From assembly GCA_903924465.1 (NCBI GenBank), contig CAIYBN010000142.1, forward strand, positions 1-64,000: DNA of 64,000 nucleotides, read 5' to 3'. Source of the stretch: an uncultured Myxococcales bacterium (GTDB lineage: Bacteria > Myxococcota_A > UBA9042). The notes beneath the pieces were generated by a model. That model had not been told where the DNA came from and did no database searches. It saw only the letters and a list, made by a program, of their open reading frames with translations. Shown here one piece after another: positions 31,772 through 41,759 of this stretch. The position numbers and the translations under genes are program-made. The stretch's first letter is position 1. Every line of letters starts with the position of its first letter.

Positions 31772-33523
31772 TCATGGCAAACGAATTTTGAGAATTTCCA
31801 GCAATTTCAAGACTTCAGGCGCGTCGCGGTGGGCAACGACGAGCGAGGCCAGCGCTGCGTCGCGTTTCTGGCGAAAGGCCGGGCCGCGCAGGTGCAGGTG
31901 CATGACCTGCCAGATCCGCGCCGGAATGCCCTCGGGGTCATCCAGCACCAGCCGTTCCAGTTCGTGACCCATCGCATCGGCCGTCTGCGGATTGGCCGTC
32001 GCGCGCTGCACACTGCCCACCGGATCCACCGGGTCAAAATGCCGATACGGCGCAACCAGCGGGGTCGACTCGCGCGGCAAGTAAATCGCCGCCGGTTCGC
32101 TCCAGAACGCCAGCTGCCACTTGGGATCGCGCGCCAGGAACGTGAACGCCTCTCCAGGTCCCGGGTTGGCCGCCAGGACCCAGTCAAACTGGTAGGTCTG
32201 GTGCAGGACGGCGAATGCGACCGGATCGCTGGCTGCATGGGCATTTTGCAGAAAGAAATCATCGGGATAAAGCTGATCGTTGCGACCGTCGATGAACGGC
32301 GCGATGCCGGCGAACATCAGATAGCCTCCCATGTGGAGCGGATTGGCCACCCGTCGTCCAAGCTTGCCGCCGGCAAAACGCGCCGCAGCCACTGGGACGG
32401 TGCGCTCGTTGATGCCCACGCCGAACGGCCGCGTCGCATTTCCATGCACCGCCAACAGCCCAACCGCGCAGGCCAGCACACCGCGCAGCCAGGAGCGCCG
32501 GACCAGACCGAGTAGGCGGTCCAACATCGGCAGCAGCGCCCACGTCGCCGCACCCGCCAGCAGCGGCATCCCCCGCGGCGAACGACCCGCGACGAGCAAC
32601 GTGATCAACAGCACCACGCCGCGCCACCGCAGATCCGGGTTGCCGCGCGGCTGCAACGACGGAATCACGACCGGCAACGCGAGCAGCGTCAACATCACCG
32701 TCATCGGAAACGCGTCCCAAGCTTGCTGAATCGACAGAGGTTGGAATTCGGAAATGTACTGGCGATACGCATCGCTGCCCGCCACGTGCAGCACCGTCGC
32801 CCACACGCGCGGACCATCCGGGTGCAGGAGCGCGAGCCCGAGCGCCAGCGCCAGCGCGACCAGCGGATGTCGCCACCGTTGGTGTTCCAGCCCTTCCGCC
32901 AGCACCGCCACTGCCAGAATCGCCAAACTGACGACCCCACCGCGGTGCAGTAGCAGCCCCAAGCCCGCCACCAGTCCAGGTAGAATCCAGTGTTTCTCCG
33001 GAGACTTCCGCGCCCGTTCGATCGCCGCCAGCAACACGGGCAGCAGCGCAGTCGAAAAGATGCGCGAGCGCGGCGTCGCCGTCACTTCCACCGCCGACAG
33101 CCACAGCCCCGCGGCCAGCAGCCAGGTCGGCGGCGCCACGCTGGATGCAAATCCCGTTGCGCCCAACACCAGGATCCCAGCAAGGAAAGTCGCGAGCCCC
33201 GCGAACGCATGCCCGCCCAGCGCGCTGCCCGCCAGCAGCAGGTCGGCCAGCACATCCTTGCCGAGCCACGGTTTGCCTTGAAACGACCACGACAGCGGGT
33301 CCTGCGGCAGGAATGGCCCGTGCTGAAGCGCCAAGGCCCCGATCTTCAGGTGCCAAAACGCGTCGGGGTCATCGATCCGCCGCCAAGTCACCAGAAGCGC
33401 CAGCAGGAAAACGACGGCGCCCGCGGGCAGCCAGATTCGCAGGCGATGGTGGTCGGCGGGCGTCGTCACCTGCCGAGGATACGGCACCTGCGGCCAGTGG
33501 AACAGCCTTGCGGGAAGTGGCAC
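31772..33523 (-). CDS. Multi-pass membrane protein (putative glycosyltransferase-like)
   Basis: A 583-residue integral membrane protein with about ten hydrophobic segments in residues 30-390 and a soluble C-terminal region. It has early DDPDAFWHLKIGALAL followed by DPLSWSFQGKPW, and later FIDGRNDQLYPDDFF. To my recollection this W-HL...G...D..S...G pattern with a distal DGR motif is shared by a group of large membrane proteins in planctomycetes and myxobacteria. They resemble GT-C or oligosaccharyltransferase-like proteins, but I cannot confirm a glycosyltransferase activity. The listed start is a GTG with GGAG 12 bases before it; a later start is possible. Its 5' end overlaps the candidate tRNA-Pro promoter. 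Confidence 0.6.
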   Translation of the reverse strand: MPLPARLFHWPQVPYPRQVTTPADHHRLRIWLPAGAVVFLLALLVTWRRIDDPDAFWHLKIGALALQHGPFLPQDPLSWSFQGKPWLGKDVLADLLLAGSALGGHAFAGLATFLAGILVLGATGFASSVAPPTWLLAAGLWLSAVEVTATPRSRIFSTALLPVLLAAIERARKSPEKHWILPGLVAGLGLLLHRGGVVSLAILAVAVLAEGLEHQRWRHPLVALALALGLALLHPDGPRVWATVLHVAGSDAYRQYISEFQPLSIQQAWDAFPMTVMLTLLALPVVIPSLQPRGNPDLRWRGVVLLITLLVAGRSPRGMPLLAGAATWALLPMLDRLLGLVRRSWLRGVLACAVGLLAVHGNATRPFGVGINERTVPVAAARFAGGKLGRRVANPLHMGGYLMFAGIAPFIDGRNDQLYPDDFFLQNAHAASDPVAFAVLHQTYQFDWVLAANPGPGEAFTFLARDPKWQLAFWSEPAAIYLPRESTPLVAPYRHFDPVDPVGSVQRATANPQTADAMGHELERLVLDDPEGIPARIWQVMHLHLRGPAFRQKRDAALASLVVAHRDAPEVLKLLEILKIRLP

Positions 33524-33536
33524 GCTGTGCTACAAC
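33508..33536 (+). promoter_or_regulatory. Candidate tRNA-Pro promoter
   Basis: TTGCGG (33508-33513), a 17-base spacer and TACAAC (33531-33536) precede the tRNA by 33 bases. The GTGCTACAACTCCGC context and position fit a stable-RNA promoter with a GC-rich discriminator. Confidence 0.5.
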
Positions 33537-33569
33537 TCCGCCCCTCGCGTGGGCTTCCCCTGCGCGTCT

Positions 33570-33643
33570 CGGGGCGTAGCGCAGCCTGGTAGCGCACTAG
33601 ACTGGGGGTCTAGGAGTCGCAGGTTCAAATCCTGTCGCCCCGA
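33570..33643 (+). tRNA. tRNA-Pro (anticodon GGG)
   Basis: A 74-base cloverleaf folds completely: acceptor stem CGGGGCG/CGCCCCG, D-arm GCGC...GCGC, anticodon stem CTAGA/TCTAG with a loop CTGGGGG giving anticodon GGG at 33604-33606, and a T-arm GCAGG/CCTGT around TTCAAAT. The discriminator is A (33643), and CCA is not encoded. It reads proline codons CCC and CCU. Confidence 0.96.
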
Positions 33644-33645
33644 CT

Positions 33646-33774
33646 GTTTGCGCCGCGCATGCCGGCCGATCCGCGGCTTACGTCCTCGCCGCCCTCGGTC
33701 GCGTACGTCAACGTACGCTCGGTCGGGCGGCTGCGGGCGCGCTCGCGGCTCGACTCGGCCTGCTTTGCGCAAAC
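33646..33774. repeat. Nested inverted-repeat element between tRNA-Pro and lysS
   Basis: A 129-base stretch is framed by GTTTGCGC (33646-33653) and GCGCAAAC (33767-33774), a perfect 8-base inverted pair. Inside lie GGCCGA (33664-33669) with TCGGCC (33755-33760), and a central hairpin GCGTACG-TCAA-CGTACGC (33700-33717) whose outer stem GCCGCCC/GGGCGGC is separated by a symmetric internal loop. Both flanks of the centre also repeat CTCGGTCG directly. It lacks a T-tract, so it is not a plain terminator; it looks like a REP-type palindromic unit. Confidence 0.65.
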
Positions 33775-33784
33775 GGAATGACTC

Positions 33785-35500
33785 ATGCTTGAACGAAACG
33801 AACTGATGCGCCAGCGGTTGGCCAAGATCGCTGCCACGCGTGCATCCGGACAAATTCCCTACCCGAACGACTTTGTCCCGACCGCGACATCGGCTGATGC
33901 TTATGCCTGGTTTGCCGCCGATGTGCGCCGCCTGTCGCCGTTTTCTGCCCTTGCCGAGACCGATGAGGCCGTGACCCTGGACGGCGCGCTGAAGTTGCCG
34001 GTGCCGTGGACGCGCATGGCGGGTCGCGTGATCGCCATCAACGTCAAAGGCAAAGTGGCGTTCCTGCGCATCCAGGACCGCTGTGCCGTGGATTTGCCAG
34101 CGTGCCGCAAGCGCGACGATGACCTGCGCGAGGCCGCGGGCTTGGAGCGACGCAATCAGGATGGCGCAACGTTCCAGTTCTTCTTCTCGCGCGACGCCGA
34201 TCCGGACACGTTCGACGCGCTGTTCAAGCCGACCGAAGGCGCCGCGTGGGACGGTCCACGGCTGGACATCGGCGATTTTGTCGGTGGCCAGGGGCGGTTC
34301 TTCCGCACCAAGACGTCGGAGCCGAGCTTGCACCTCGCGGCGAATGATCAGCCCGCGCTGCGCATCCTGACCAAGGCCGTGCGGCCGCTGCCGGACAAGT
34401 GGCACGGCCTGAGCGACAAGGAGACGCGGCATCGCCAGCGCTACGTCGATTTGATCGTCAACGACGAGGTACGCGAGGTGTTCCGCCGCCGCGCCAAAGT
34501 GCTGCAAGGCATCCGCACGTTCCTGGACAGCCGCGGTTATGTCGAAGTCGAAACGCCGATGATGCACCCGATTCTGGGCGGCGCCGCGGCCCGGCCGTTC
34601 CGCACGCATCACAACGCGCTGGACATGCCGCTGTACCTGCGGATTGCCCCGGAGCTGTACCTGAAGCGGCTGGTGGTGGGCGGTATCGAGCGCGTCTATG
34701 AAATCAACCGCAATTTCCGCAATGAAGGCCTGAGCGTTCGCCACAACCCGGAATTCACGATGCTGGAATTCTACCGGGCGTACGCGACGTACGAAGACCT
34801 GATGGTGGAAGTCGAAACGCTGATTGCGGAATTGGCGGTGACGATCACCGGGGCGACGTCCGTGCCGTGGGGCCTGAATGCCGATGGTTCGCCGCGGATG
34901 ATCGAGCTGAATGCGCCGTTCCGGCGGGTGCGCATCCGCGATGGCCTGAAGCTGTGGGGCGGCCTGAACGATGCGCAAATTGCCGATGAGTCGGCGCTGC
35001 GCCAACGGGCCGAAGCTCTGGGCGTGCACATCGATGACCACGCGTCGCTGGGCAAGGTCCAAGTGGAGCTGTTTGAAGCCGTGGCCGAGCCGCACCTCAT
35101 CCAGCCGACGTTTGTGATGGAATATCCCGCCGAGACGTCGCCGCTCGCGCGCCGCAATGACGCGCAGCCGGATTTTGTCGATCGCTTTGAGCTGTTCATC
35201 GGCGGCATCGAGATTTCCAACGCGTTCTCTGAGCTGAACGATCCGGTCGATCAGCACGAGCGCTTTGAGATGCAGTTGCTGCAGAAGGCAAAAGGCGACG
35301 AGGAAACCATGGAAATGGACCTCGACTACATCCGCGCGCTGGAGTACGGCCTGCCGCCGACGGCCGGCTGCGGCATCGGCGTGGATCGCCTGGTGATGCT
35401 GCTGACCGACAGCGAGAACATCCGCGAAGTGATTCTGTTCCCGCACATGCGGCCGGAAATCGGCCAGAAGCCGGATTCCGGCGACACGCCGGGGGCCTAG
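33785..35500 (+). CDS. lysS: Lysyl-tRNA synthetase, class II
   Basis: Charges tRNA-Lys with lysine. The N-terminal OB-fold anticodon-binding domain covers about residues 60-190 ([21 protein letters not shown]). The class II core follows: motif 1 around [20 protein letters not shown], motif 2 [21 protein letters not shown], motif 3 [13 protein letters not shown]. It is 571 residues, about 60 longer than the E. coli enzyme, because of an insertion within the OB domain (around [14 protein letters not shown]...[12 protein letters not shown]). The permease gene follows its stop without any gap. lysS next to lol and bam genes is a recurrent order in this kind of genome, to my recollection. Confidence 0.96.
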   Translation: MLERNELMRQRLAKIAATRASGQIPYPNDFVPTATSADAYAWFAADVRRLSPFSALAETDEAVTLDGALKLPVPWTRMAGRVIAINVKGKVAFLRIQDRCAVDLPACRKRDDDLREAAGLERRNQDGATFQFFFSRDADPDTFDALFKPTEGAAWDGPRLDIGDFVGGQGRFFRTKTSEPSLHLAANDQPALRILTKAVRPLPDKWHGLSDKETRHRQRYVDLIVNDEVREVFRRRAKVLQGIRTFLDSRGYVEVETPMMHPILGGAAARPFRTHHNALDMPLYLRIAPELYLKRLVVGGIERVYEINRNFRNEGLSVRHNPEFTMLEFYRAYATYEDLMVEVETLIAELAVTITGATSVPWGLNADGSPRMIELNAPFRRVRIRDGLKLWGGLNDAQIADESALRQRAEALGVHIDDHASLGKVQVELFEAVAEPHLIQPTFVMEYPAETSPLARRNDAQPDFVDRFELFIGGIEISNAFSELNDPVDQHERFEMQLLQKAKGDEETMEMDLDYIRALEYGLPPTAGCGIGVDRLVMLLTDSENIREVILFPHMRPEIGQKPDSGDTPGA

Positions 35501-37888
35501 TTGCACCACCTTCGGCGCCTCTTGACCGGCGTCCTGCTCGCGGCGATCGTGGCTGTGCCTGAAGCGCTTGTACGCTCGGGCGACGCACAGATCGGATTTC
35601 AAACCTGGCTCGTGGTGCAACTGCTGGGCGTGATCATCGCGGCCATCGCTGTGGCGGCCATCTTCTCCGTGGTTGGCTTGGGCCTGGTCCGACTGGCGAC
35701 GCTGCCGTGGCGCAACCGCGCGAGCACGTTCGTGGCGTGGTCGTTCCTGCGCGCGCCGCGCCTGCGGGCGCCCCTGCCTGTGCGCGTGTGGCAGCTTTAC
35801 CTGCAACAAGTCGACGCGCAGCGCGATGCGAACCCGTCGACGTGGCGCCAGGGGCTCGAAATTCTCGCGCTGGCCGCATTGGCGGCTGGCGGTGCGCTGC
35901 TGTTTCAGCAATCCGGCGAGCCGACTCTGCCCTGGCTCGTCCTGCGCAACGCCCTGGGCTGGCTGGGTTTACACATTGTTCTGCTGACCTGCGCGGCGCT
36001 GCCGTGGCGGATGGTGCGCTCTGTGCCGTTCGCGCTGGTGCTGGCCGCGGGCCTCGTCGTCGCCTGCGTGCTGGCGCGCGTGCCGGTCGTGTTGCAACGC
36101 GTCGAGCCACTCGCGGTGTTGTTCGGCTTCCTCGTCGCATCGCTGGTCGGCGGTCTGCGCATCGGCGGCGAGGTCGGCCGCGCCGAGCGGTTGCAGCAAC
36201 GCGGCCTCATCGTCGCCGGGCTGGCCATCCTCGTGTTGGTGCTCGGGCTGGCGCTGCGCCCGGTGCAAATTCCGCTGTTTTCACTGGCCTTGCCGCTGGC
36301 GCTGGTTGCCGGCTACCTCGTGCTGCAAGGTCAGGCGAAAGTGTCCGTGCCGGTGTTCGTGTCCATCGTTGGCGTGGCGGCCGGCGTTTGGGCGCTGATC
36401 GTCGTGCTGTCCGTGATGGGCGGCTTTGCCCATGACCTGCGGCAAAAGATGCTGGTGGCCAATGCCCACGCGCTCATCGAGCGCCCAGGACGCGTTCAGC
36501 CGCTGCAGCACGTCGCCGATCTGGCCGCACGGCTGCGCAAACTGCCAGGCGTGGCGGCGCTGAGTCCGCAGGTGCGCGGCGATGCGATTTTGTCCTCCGC
36601 GTTCAACGTCAACAACTTTGTCGCCGTGCGCGGTGTCGATCCGGCGTTGCCCGAAGTGCAGCGCGAGTTGGGCGGCACGCTGGTCACCGGCGGGTTGACG
36701 TTGCTCCAACGGCCGACTGCGCTGGCGTCGGATCGTGCACTTGGTCGCAAAGCCGCGTCGGAACCGGAGGATATGCCCGCTGCGCCGCCGGTGCTGACGG
36801 AGCCCAAGCCGGCCACGGGTCACGACATGGACACGCTGCTCCATCTCGCGCCAGGTCCGGCCGAGCCGTCGCCGCCGCAGCCGATCGACCCGCGGCTCCT
36901 GCTGATGCCGTCAGGCAGCAACGTCCGGATGCTCGGCTCGGGCAAAAACCAGCCCAAGCCGGAATTGCTGCCGGAGCCGCTGATTATCCCGGCGGGCGTG
37001 ACTCGCGACACTGCGCTGGCTCCGCCGCCGACGCTGCGCGGCGCCGACGACCCGCCGTTTCTCGCCACGCGCATGGACATGCCGGTCGCGCCGGGCATCC
37101 TGCTTGGCACGGAGTTGGCGCGTTCGCTGCAGGTGGAGCTCGGCGATCGCGTGGAAGTGGTGACGCCAGACGGCGATATTGGTCCCACGGGGCTGCGGCC
37201 GCGCGTGCGCACGTTCCGCGTCGCCGGCACTTTTGAAACAGGCCTGTATGAAGCCGACAGCAAAGTCGCGTACGTGACGCTGTCGGAGTCGGTGCGCTAC
37301 TTCAATCTGGACGGGGAAGCCAATGTGCTCGAGGTCCGGATGGACGATCCCGAACATCCGGACACCGTTCTGGCGGCGATCCGCCAGACGTTACGCGACG
37401 CTGGCCAGCCGAAAGACATTGAGACGATCGATTGGCGCGAGATGAACCGTTCGCTGTTCTCGGCGCTGGCGTTTGAACGTCTGGTGGTCTTTCTGGTGCT
37501 CACGCTGATCATCCTCGTCGCCGGTTTTTCGATCGTTTCCGCGCTGACGATGGTGATTCTGCAAAAACGCGACGGCATCAGCATGCTGCGGGCCATGGGA
37601 GCGACGGCCGCAACCATCCGCTCGGCATTTGTCCAGATGGGCGGCGCAATTGGCTTGATTGGCACGACCGCTGGCGCCATTTTGGGCGTCGGCACCTGCC
37701 TGCTGATCGAGCGTCTGGGCATCCAATTGCCGGAGGCCTACTACGTCCGCACCCTGCCGGTGAGCATCCAGCCGGCCGAAATCGCCGCCGTGGCGCTCGC
37801 CGCAGTTGCCCTGTCCCTTGTAGCTACTGTGTTTCCTGCTACAAGTGCGGCCCGCTTCACGCCACTCGAGGGGTTGAGGCATGGCTGA
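35501..37888 (+). CDS. LolC/LolE-type ABC permease with N-terminal membrane extension
   Basis: Inner-membrane permease that with LolD extracts lipoproteins for transfer to the outer membrane. The family core starts near residue 280: [39 protein letters not shown] periplasmic domain follows, and the C-terminal FtsX helices ([42 protein letters not shown]) end the protein. Two departures from the roughly 410-residue family norm are seen: about 260 extra N-terminal residues with seven or so hydrophobic helices, and a Pro-rich insert of about 100 residues (410-510) in the periplasmic part. The start is TTG directly after the lysS stop, with GGGGG upstream. A single permease gene suggests a homodimer (LolF-like) arrangement. 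Confidence 0.82.
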   Translation: MHHLRRLLTGVLLAAIVAVPEALVRSGDAQIGFQTWLVVQLLGVIIAAIAVAAIFSVVGLGLVRLATLPWRNRASTFVAWSFLRAPRLRAPLPVRVWQLYLQQVDAQRDANPSTWRQGLEILALAALAAGGALLFQQSGEPTLPWLVLRNALGWLGLHIVLLTCAALPWRMVRSVPFALVLAAGLVVACVLARVPVVLQRVEPLAVLFGFLVASLVGGLRIGGEVGRAERLQQRGLIVAGLAILVLVLGLALRPVQIPLFSLALPLALVAGYLVLQGQAKVSVPVFVSIVGVAAGVWALIVVLSVMGGFAHDLRQKMLVANAHALIERPGRVQPLQHVADLAARLRKLPGVAALSPQVRGDAILSSAFNVNNFVAVRGVDPALPEVQRELGGTLVTGGLTLLQRPTALASDRALGRKAASEPEDMPAAPPVLTEPKPATGHDMDTLLHLAPGPAEPSPPQPIDPRLLLMPSGSNVRMLGSGKNQPKPELLPEPLIIPAGVTRDTALAPPPTLRGADDPPFLATRMDMPVAPGILLGTELARSLQVELGDRVEVVTPDGDIGPTGLRPRVRTFRVAGTFETGLYEADSKVAYVTLSESVRYFNLDGEANVLEVRMDDPEHPDTVLAAIRQTLRDAGQPKDIETIDWREMNRSLFSALAFERLVVFLVLTLIILVAGFSIVSALTMVILQKRDGISMLRAMGATAATIRSAFVQMGGAIGLIGTTAGAILGVGTCLLIERLGIQLPEAYYVRTLPVSIQPAEIAAVALAAVALSLVATVFPATSAARFTPLEGLRHG

Positions 37889-38660
37889 TTGGACCCAGAA
37901 GATGCACGTAACGCCTGAACATGACGTGACTGTTGCGCGTGAGCCGTTGATTTCGGCCCGCGGCCTGCGGCGTTGGTTTGATTTGGGCAGCCGGCGGATT
38001 GAAGTGCTGCGCGGCGTCGATCTGGATCTCTATCCCAGTGATATGGTTGGCATTGTCGGTCGTTCCGGCTCGGGAAAATCGACGCTGCTGCACTTGCTGG
38101 GCGCTTTGGACGTGCCAAGCGCCGGGACGATCACCTGGGGCGGCGAAAAGTTGGACCTGAAATCGGACGAACAGGTCGCGGCGTGGCGCAATCGCAGCAT
38201 CGGATTTGTCTTTCAATTTCACCACTTGCTGCCAGAACTAACGGCCTTCGAAAACGTGCTGATGCCGACCTTGATTGCCCGTCAGAACCAGCGCGATGCC
38301 CGTGAGCGGGCGCGCACGCTGCTCGACCGCGTGGGGCTGGGCGATCGTCTGGCGCATCACCCGGGCGAGCTGTCGGGTGGCGAGCAGCAGCGGGTCGCGC
38401 TCGCGCGAGCGTTGGTCATGCAGCCGCGGGTCGTGCTGGCCGACGAGCCCACCGGTAACCTGGATGGCCGCACGGCCGAAGAAATGCACGCGCTGATGGA
38501 AGCGCTGAACCGCGAAACGGGCACGAGTTTTGTGGTCGTCAGCCACAATCCTGAACTGGCGCGGCGGATGGCGCGGGTGCTGCGCATGGCCGATGGCCAA
38601 ATCCAGACCGATGACGGCACGGACGGTGACGCGCCCCAGGCAGTGGAGGCGCAGGCATGA
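37881..38660 (+). CDS. lolD: Lipoprotein-releasing ABC transporter ATPase
   Basis: ATPase subunit that powers lipoprotein release, 259 residues. All ABC motifs are present: Walker [10 protein letters not shown] (Lys66), Q-loop [17 protein letters not shown] as in LolD, signature [15 protein letters not shown], Walker [13 protein letters not shown], and the switch His in VVVSHNPEL. It overlaps the permease gene by eight bases and bamA by four, so the three are translated together. The MacB/LolD family also serves other FtsX-type permeases, but the context supports lipoprotein release. Confidence 0.92.
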   Translation: MADWTQKMHVTPEHDVTVAREPLISARGLRRWFDLGSRRIEVLRGVDLDLYPSDMVGIVGRSGSGKSTLLHLLGALDVPSAGTITWGGEKLDLKSDEQVAAWRNRSIGFVFQFHHLLPELTAFENVLMPTLIARQNQRDARERARTLLDRVGLGDRLAHHPGELSGGEQQRVALARALVMQPRVVLADEPTGNLDGRTAEEMHALMEALNRETGTSFVVVSHNPELARRMARVLRMADGQIQTDDGTDGDAPQAVEAQA

Positions 38661-41077
38661 CCCCGCGGTTCCGTTTGGCTGGACAACTTGCCGTCCTTGC
38701 GTGCGCCTGCGTGGGCCTGTACGCGTTGCGCGCGTCGGCGGATGAGCCGGGCGAATTTGGCCGTGGCGCATTGGGCGGCGCGACCGGTGGCTTGAGCCTC
38801 GCGAATCCGGAAGCCGATGCGGAAGCGGAGCCAGCTGATCTGGCGATGACCATCACGGCCGTGGAATTGGGCGGCATCGAACGCGTCGACAAGCAAACGG
38901 TGCTGAACCAGATCCGTGTCAAAGCCGGCCAGCCTCTCGATCCCACTGGCGTGGCGGACGATCAGCGGCGCATCTGGACCATGGGCCTGTTCGACGACGT
39001 GAAGGTCGGCCTGAAAATGGCCGGGCCGCACAGCGTGATCCTGCGCTACCAGGTGCTGGAACGCCCGTCGATTGCGGCGATCGAGCTTGTCGGCAACGAC
39101 GCGCAGAGCAACGACGACATCATGAAGGTCGTCGACCTGCGGGTGAACAACCTGTATTCGCCGAACGACGCGGCGACAAATGTCCAGAAAATCAAGGATT
39201 TGTACGTCGAGGAAGGCTATTTTCTGGCGACCGTGCGGCACCGCATCGAGCCAATGCCGGACAATCAGGTCAAGGTCATCTTTGAAGTGCAGGAGCGCGC
39301 CGAAGTCAAAGTGCGGCAAATCGACATCCTCGGCAACGAAGGCGTGGACGACAAGGACATCAAAGCGGTGTTGCGAACGCAGGAAGGCTCGATTCTCAGC
39401 GCGATCTCCAAGTCTGGAAATTTCAAGCGGGAAACCCTCGAGACTGACGTGCAGATCATGCAGTATCTGTACCTGACCAAGGGCTACATCCAGGCGAAAA
39501 TCGACGATCCCGTGGTCAGCCTGTCGCCGGATTTGCGCTACATCTCGATCAGCGTTCGCGTGCATGAAGGGCCGCAGTTCAAGGTCGGCAAGGTGTTGAT
39601 CACCGGCGACAGCGTGGAAGAACAGCCGATCGAGAAGCTGAAAGCCAAGCTGCAGTTGAAGGAAGGCGAAATCTTCAACTATCAGTTTGCCCAGCAGGAC
39701 GGCCAGATGCTGGCCAATGCCCAGAAGAACTATGGCTACGCCCACGCGACGGCGTCGAATGAGTCGGTGCCGGATCCGGACAAGAAGACCGTCGACTGGA
39801 CCTACCACATCCAGAAGGGCAAGAAGGTCTATTTTGGCCAGATCTCCGTGCACGGCGGCGGATCGACGCGCGACAAGGTCGTCCGGCGGGAAATGACCAT
39901 TGGCGAAGGCGAGTTGTACAGCGAAGAGAAGCTGCAGACCTCGCAGGCGCGCATTCAACGGCTGGGCTATTTTGAAAAAGTTGAGGTCAAGACCAAGCCA
40001 ACGGCGATGCCGCAAGTGGTGGATGTCGTCGTGGAGGTCAAGGAGCGCACGACCGGCACGTTCCAGGTCGGCATGGGCTTCTCGTCGCTCGACAACTTCA
40101 TCGCTACCGCGCAGATTTCCAAGGACAACTTCTTCGGTCGCGGCCAGCGCTTCTCGATCCAGGGCTCGCTGTCGTCCATTCGCACGATGTTCCAGGCGTC
40201 GTTCTTTGAACCGTACTTCATGGACACCAAGGTCACGTTCTCCACGGACCTGTTCCGCTACGACCAGCTCTACACCGATTTCACCCGCCGTTCCAAGGGC
40301 GGCTCGATGTCCTGGGGCTATCGTTTGACGGACACCATCATCCTGGAAGGTGGCTATCAGATCGAGCAGGCCCAGACGCAAATCGGCGGACTTTCCGGCC
40401 GCACCGACGTGCCGATCGCGTCGCTCTTTGCATCCGGCTTGACGTCTGCGCTCAAGGCCACGCTGTCCTACGACAGCCGCGACGACCGCATGTTCCCGAA
40501 CACCGGTTGGTTCATCACGAACACCGCCGAATATGCCCTGCCCGCTCTCGGGTCCGACAACGAATTCCTGCGCATCGTCAGTCGCATCCGCCGCTACGTG
40601 CCGCTGCCCGCGGAATCGGTGCTCAAGTTCAACCTGGTCGGTGGCTGGATTCAGGCGCCTCCCGGCAAGTCCGTGCCGCTGTTCGAACGCTTCTTCATCG
40701 GCGGTATCTACAACGTCCGCGGCTTCGTGCGCAATTCGCTCGGCCCGGCCATCTACATCCCCACGAGTTCCGACCCCGGCGCGACGCTTTCGGCGTTCCA
40801 CAACGGCGGCACCAAGGAGTTGTACCTCAACAACGAACTGGAAGTGCCGATCCTGAAAGCACCGATGAACCTGCGCGCTCTCTTGTTTTTCGACATCGGC
40901 AACGCCTTTGGTGAGACTGAAACGGTGACGCTCGCCAACATGCGCGAATCGATCGGCTGGGGCATTCGCTGGTTCTCGCCGGTCGGGCCGCTGCGCTTCG
41001 AGTGGGGCGTGCCGCTGAATCCGCGCCCGGGTGAGCAGCCGCTGGTCTTCGAATTCACGATCGGCAACGCGTTCTGA
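38657..41077 (+). CDS. bamA: Outer membrane protein assembly factor BamA
   Basis: Central beta-barrel insertase of the outer membrane, 806 residues. After a signal peptide (residues 1-28, ASADE), five POTRA-type repeats cover about 50-440; each has a strand ending in a G-N or G-D turn such as [14 protein letters not shown] and [13 protein letters not shown]. The 16-strand barrel follows, with the lid-lock motif NVRGF near residue 690 and a C-terminal Phe in EFTIGNAF, the normal beta-signal. It is coupled to lolD by a four-base overlap. The usual next genes skp and lpxD do not follow; skp is on the other strand 2.5 kb away. Confidence 0.95.
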   Translation: MTPRFRLAGQLAVLACACVGLYALRASADEPGEFGRGALGGATGGLSLANPEADAEAEPADLAMTITAVELGGIERVDKQTVLNQIRVKAGQPLDPTGVADDQRRIWTMGLFDDVKVGLKMAGPHSVILRYQVLERPSIAAIELVGNDAQSNDDIMKVVDLRVNNLYSPNDAATNVQKIKDLYVEEGYFLATVRHRIEPMPDNQVKVIFEVQERAEVKVRQIDILGNEGVDDKDIKAVLRTQEGSILSAISKSGNFKRETLETDVQIMQYLYLTKGYIQAKIDDPVVSLSPDLRYISISVRVHEGPQFKVGKVLITGDSVEEQPIEKLKAKLQLKEGEIFNYQFAQQDGQMLANAQKNYGYAHATASNESVPDPDKKTVDWTYHIQKGKKVYFGQISVHGGGSTRDKVVRREMTIGEGELYSEEKLQTSQARIQRLGYFEKVEVKTKPTAMPQVVDVVVEVKERTTGTFQVGMGFSSLDNFIATAQISKDNFFGRGQRFSIQGSLSSIRTMFQASFFEPYFMDTKVTFSTDLFRYDQLYTDFTRRSKGGSMSWGYRLTDTIILEGGYQIEQAQTQIGGLSGRTDVPIASLFASGLTSALKATLSYDSRDDRMFPNTGWFITNTAEYALPALGSDNEFLRIVSRIRRYVPLPAESVLKFNLVGGWIQAPPGKSVPLFERFFIGGIYNVRGFVRNSLGPAIYIPTSSDPGATLSAFHNGGTKELYLNNELEVPILKAPMNLRALLFFDIGNAFGETETVTLANMRESIGWGIRWFSPVGPLRFEWGVPLNPRPGEQPLVFEFTIGNAF

Positions 41078-41086
41078 GGTCACCGT

Positions 41087-41434
41087 ATGGCGCTTCTGCT
41101 GCGACCCGGCGATCCGCTTCCGACGTTGAGGTTGACGACAGGCAAGCTCGATCCAGCCGCGCACGCCGGACACTACTGGGCCATTGCCACGGGCCCGCAC
41201 GCCGCACTGCAGCGCTTGACGCCGACTGAACTGCCGCTTGTGGTCACGACGCCTGATGTCGACGGGCTGGCCGCGTCGCAACGTTTGGGCGCGACGAGCC
41301 AGCATGGCGAACCGGAGCCGCTGGTCGTGTTGGTGGACCCGGCGGGAACCGTCGTGCAGAGTTGGGCGGACGCGCCGCTGGCGGATTTGCTGCGGCAAGC
41401 GCAGGCGAAGGCGCAAGAACTGGCCCGGACGTAA
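41087..41434 (+). CDS. Small redoxin-like protein without cysteines
   Basis: A 115-residue cytoplasmic protein. The start LRPGDPLPTLRLTTG and the later PLVVLVDPAGTVVQSW resemble peroxiredoxin/AhpC-TSA ends, but the central cysteine motif is absent and no cysteine occurs at all. It cannot be a peroxidase by the normal mechanism; it may be a degenerate or binding-only thioredoxin fold. GAGG precedes the ATG. It continues the lolD-bamA operon nine bases after bamA. The fold call is moderate. Confidence 0.6.
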   Translation: MALLLRPGDPLPTLRLTTGKLDPAAHAGHYWAIATGPHAALQRLTPTELPLVVTTPDVDGLAASQRLGATSQHGEPEPLVVLVDPAGTVVQSWADAPLADLLRQAQAKAQELART

Positions 41435-41435
41435 C

Positions 41436-41759
41436 GTGAAACAGACGATTGCCCATGATTTGTCGATGGAACTTGCGCGGCAGGCGGCGAATGCGGCGCT
41501 GGCGGACTTTCAGCGACGTTTTCCCCACGCGCACATCACCCCGGAATGGCTGAGTGCGGACGAGGCGATCGTAGCGTTCTCCATCCGCGGCTTTCATCTG
41601 AACCCGCGGATTCGCCTGCGGCCCGGCGCCATCGACGTCGAGATGGACATTCCGTTTCTGGCGCGGCCGTTTGAAGGGCGGGCGCGGGCGCGGATTGAGC
41701 GAGAGCTCGCGCTGTGGCTGGACCGGGCGCGGCGCGACGATTGGACGCCTACGGCCTGA
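41436..41759 (+). CDS. Polyhydroxyalkanoic-acid-system-like small protein
   Basis: A 107-residue protein starting at GTG 41436, one base after the previous stop. The sequence looks like the small PHA-granule-region family: MKQTIAHDLSMELARQAAN helix, FSIRGFHLNPRIRLRPGAIDVEMDIPFLARPFEGRARARIE, a membrane-inactive two-strand and helix pattern. No PHA synthase or phasin is nearby, so the name says little about function here. Its 3' end overlaps the convergent lipoprotein gene by 11 bases. Confidence 0.5.
   Translation: MKQTIAHDLSMELARQAANAALADFQRRFPHAHITPEWLSADEAIVAFSIRGFHLNPRIRLRPGAIDVEMDIPFLARPFEGRARARIERELALWLDRARRDDWTPTA

Noticed and set aside
38357-41416. Minus-strand open frame of 1019 codons opposite bamA and lolD
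   Set aside because: Shadow of a GC-rich coding region; the sense frames are recognisable BamA and LolD.
41436-41759. Evidence for PHA storage in this organism from the small protein
   Set aside because: No PHA synthase, phasin or depolymerase nearby; the family is seen widely without PHA genes.
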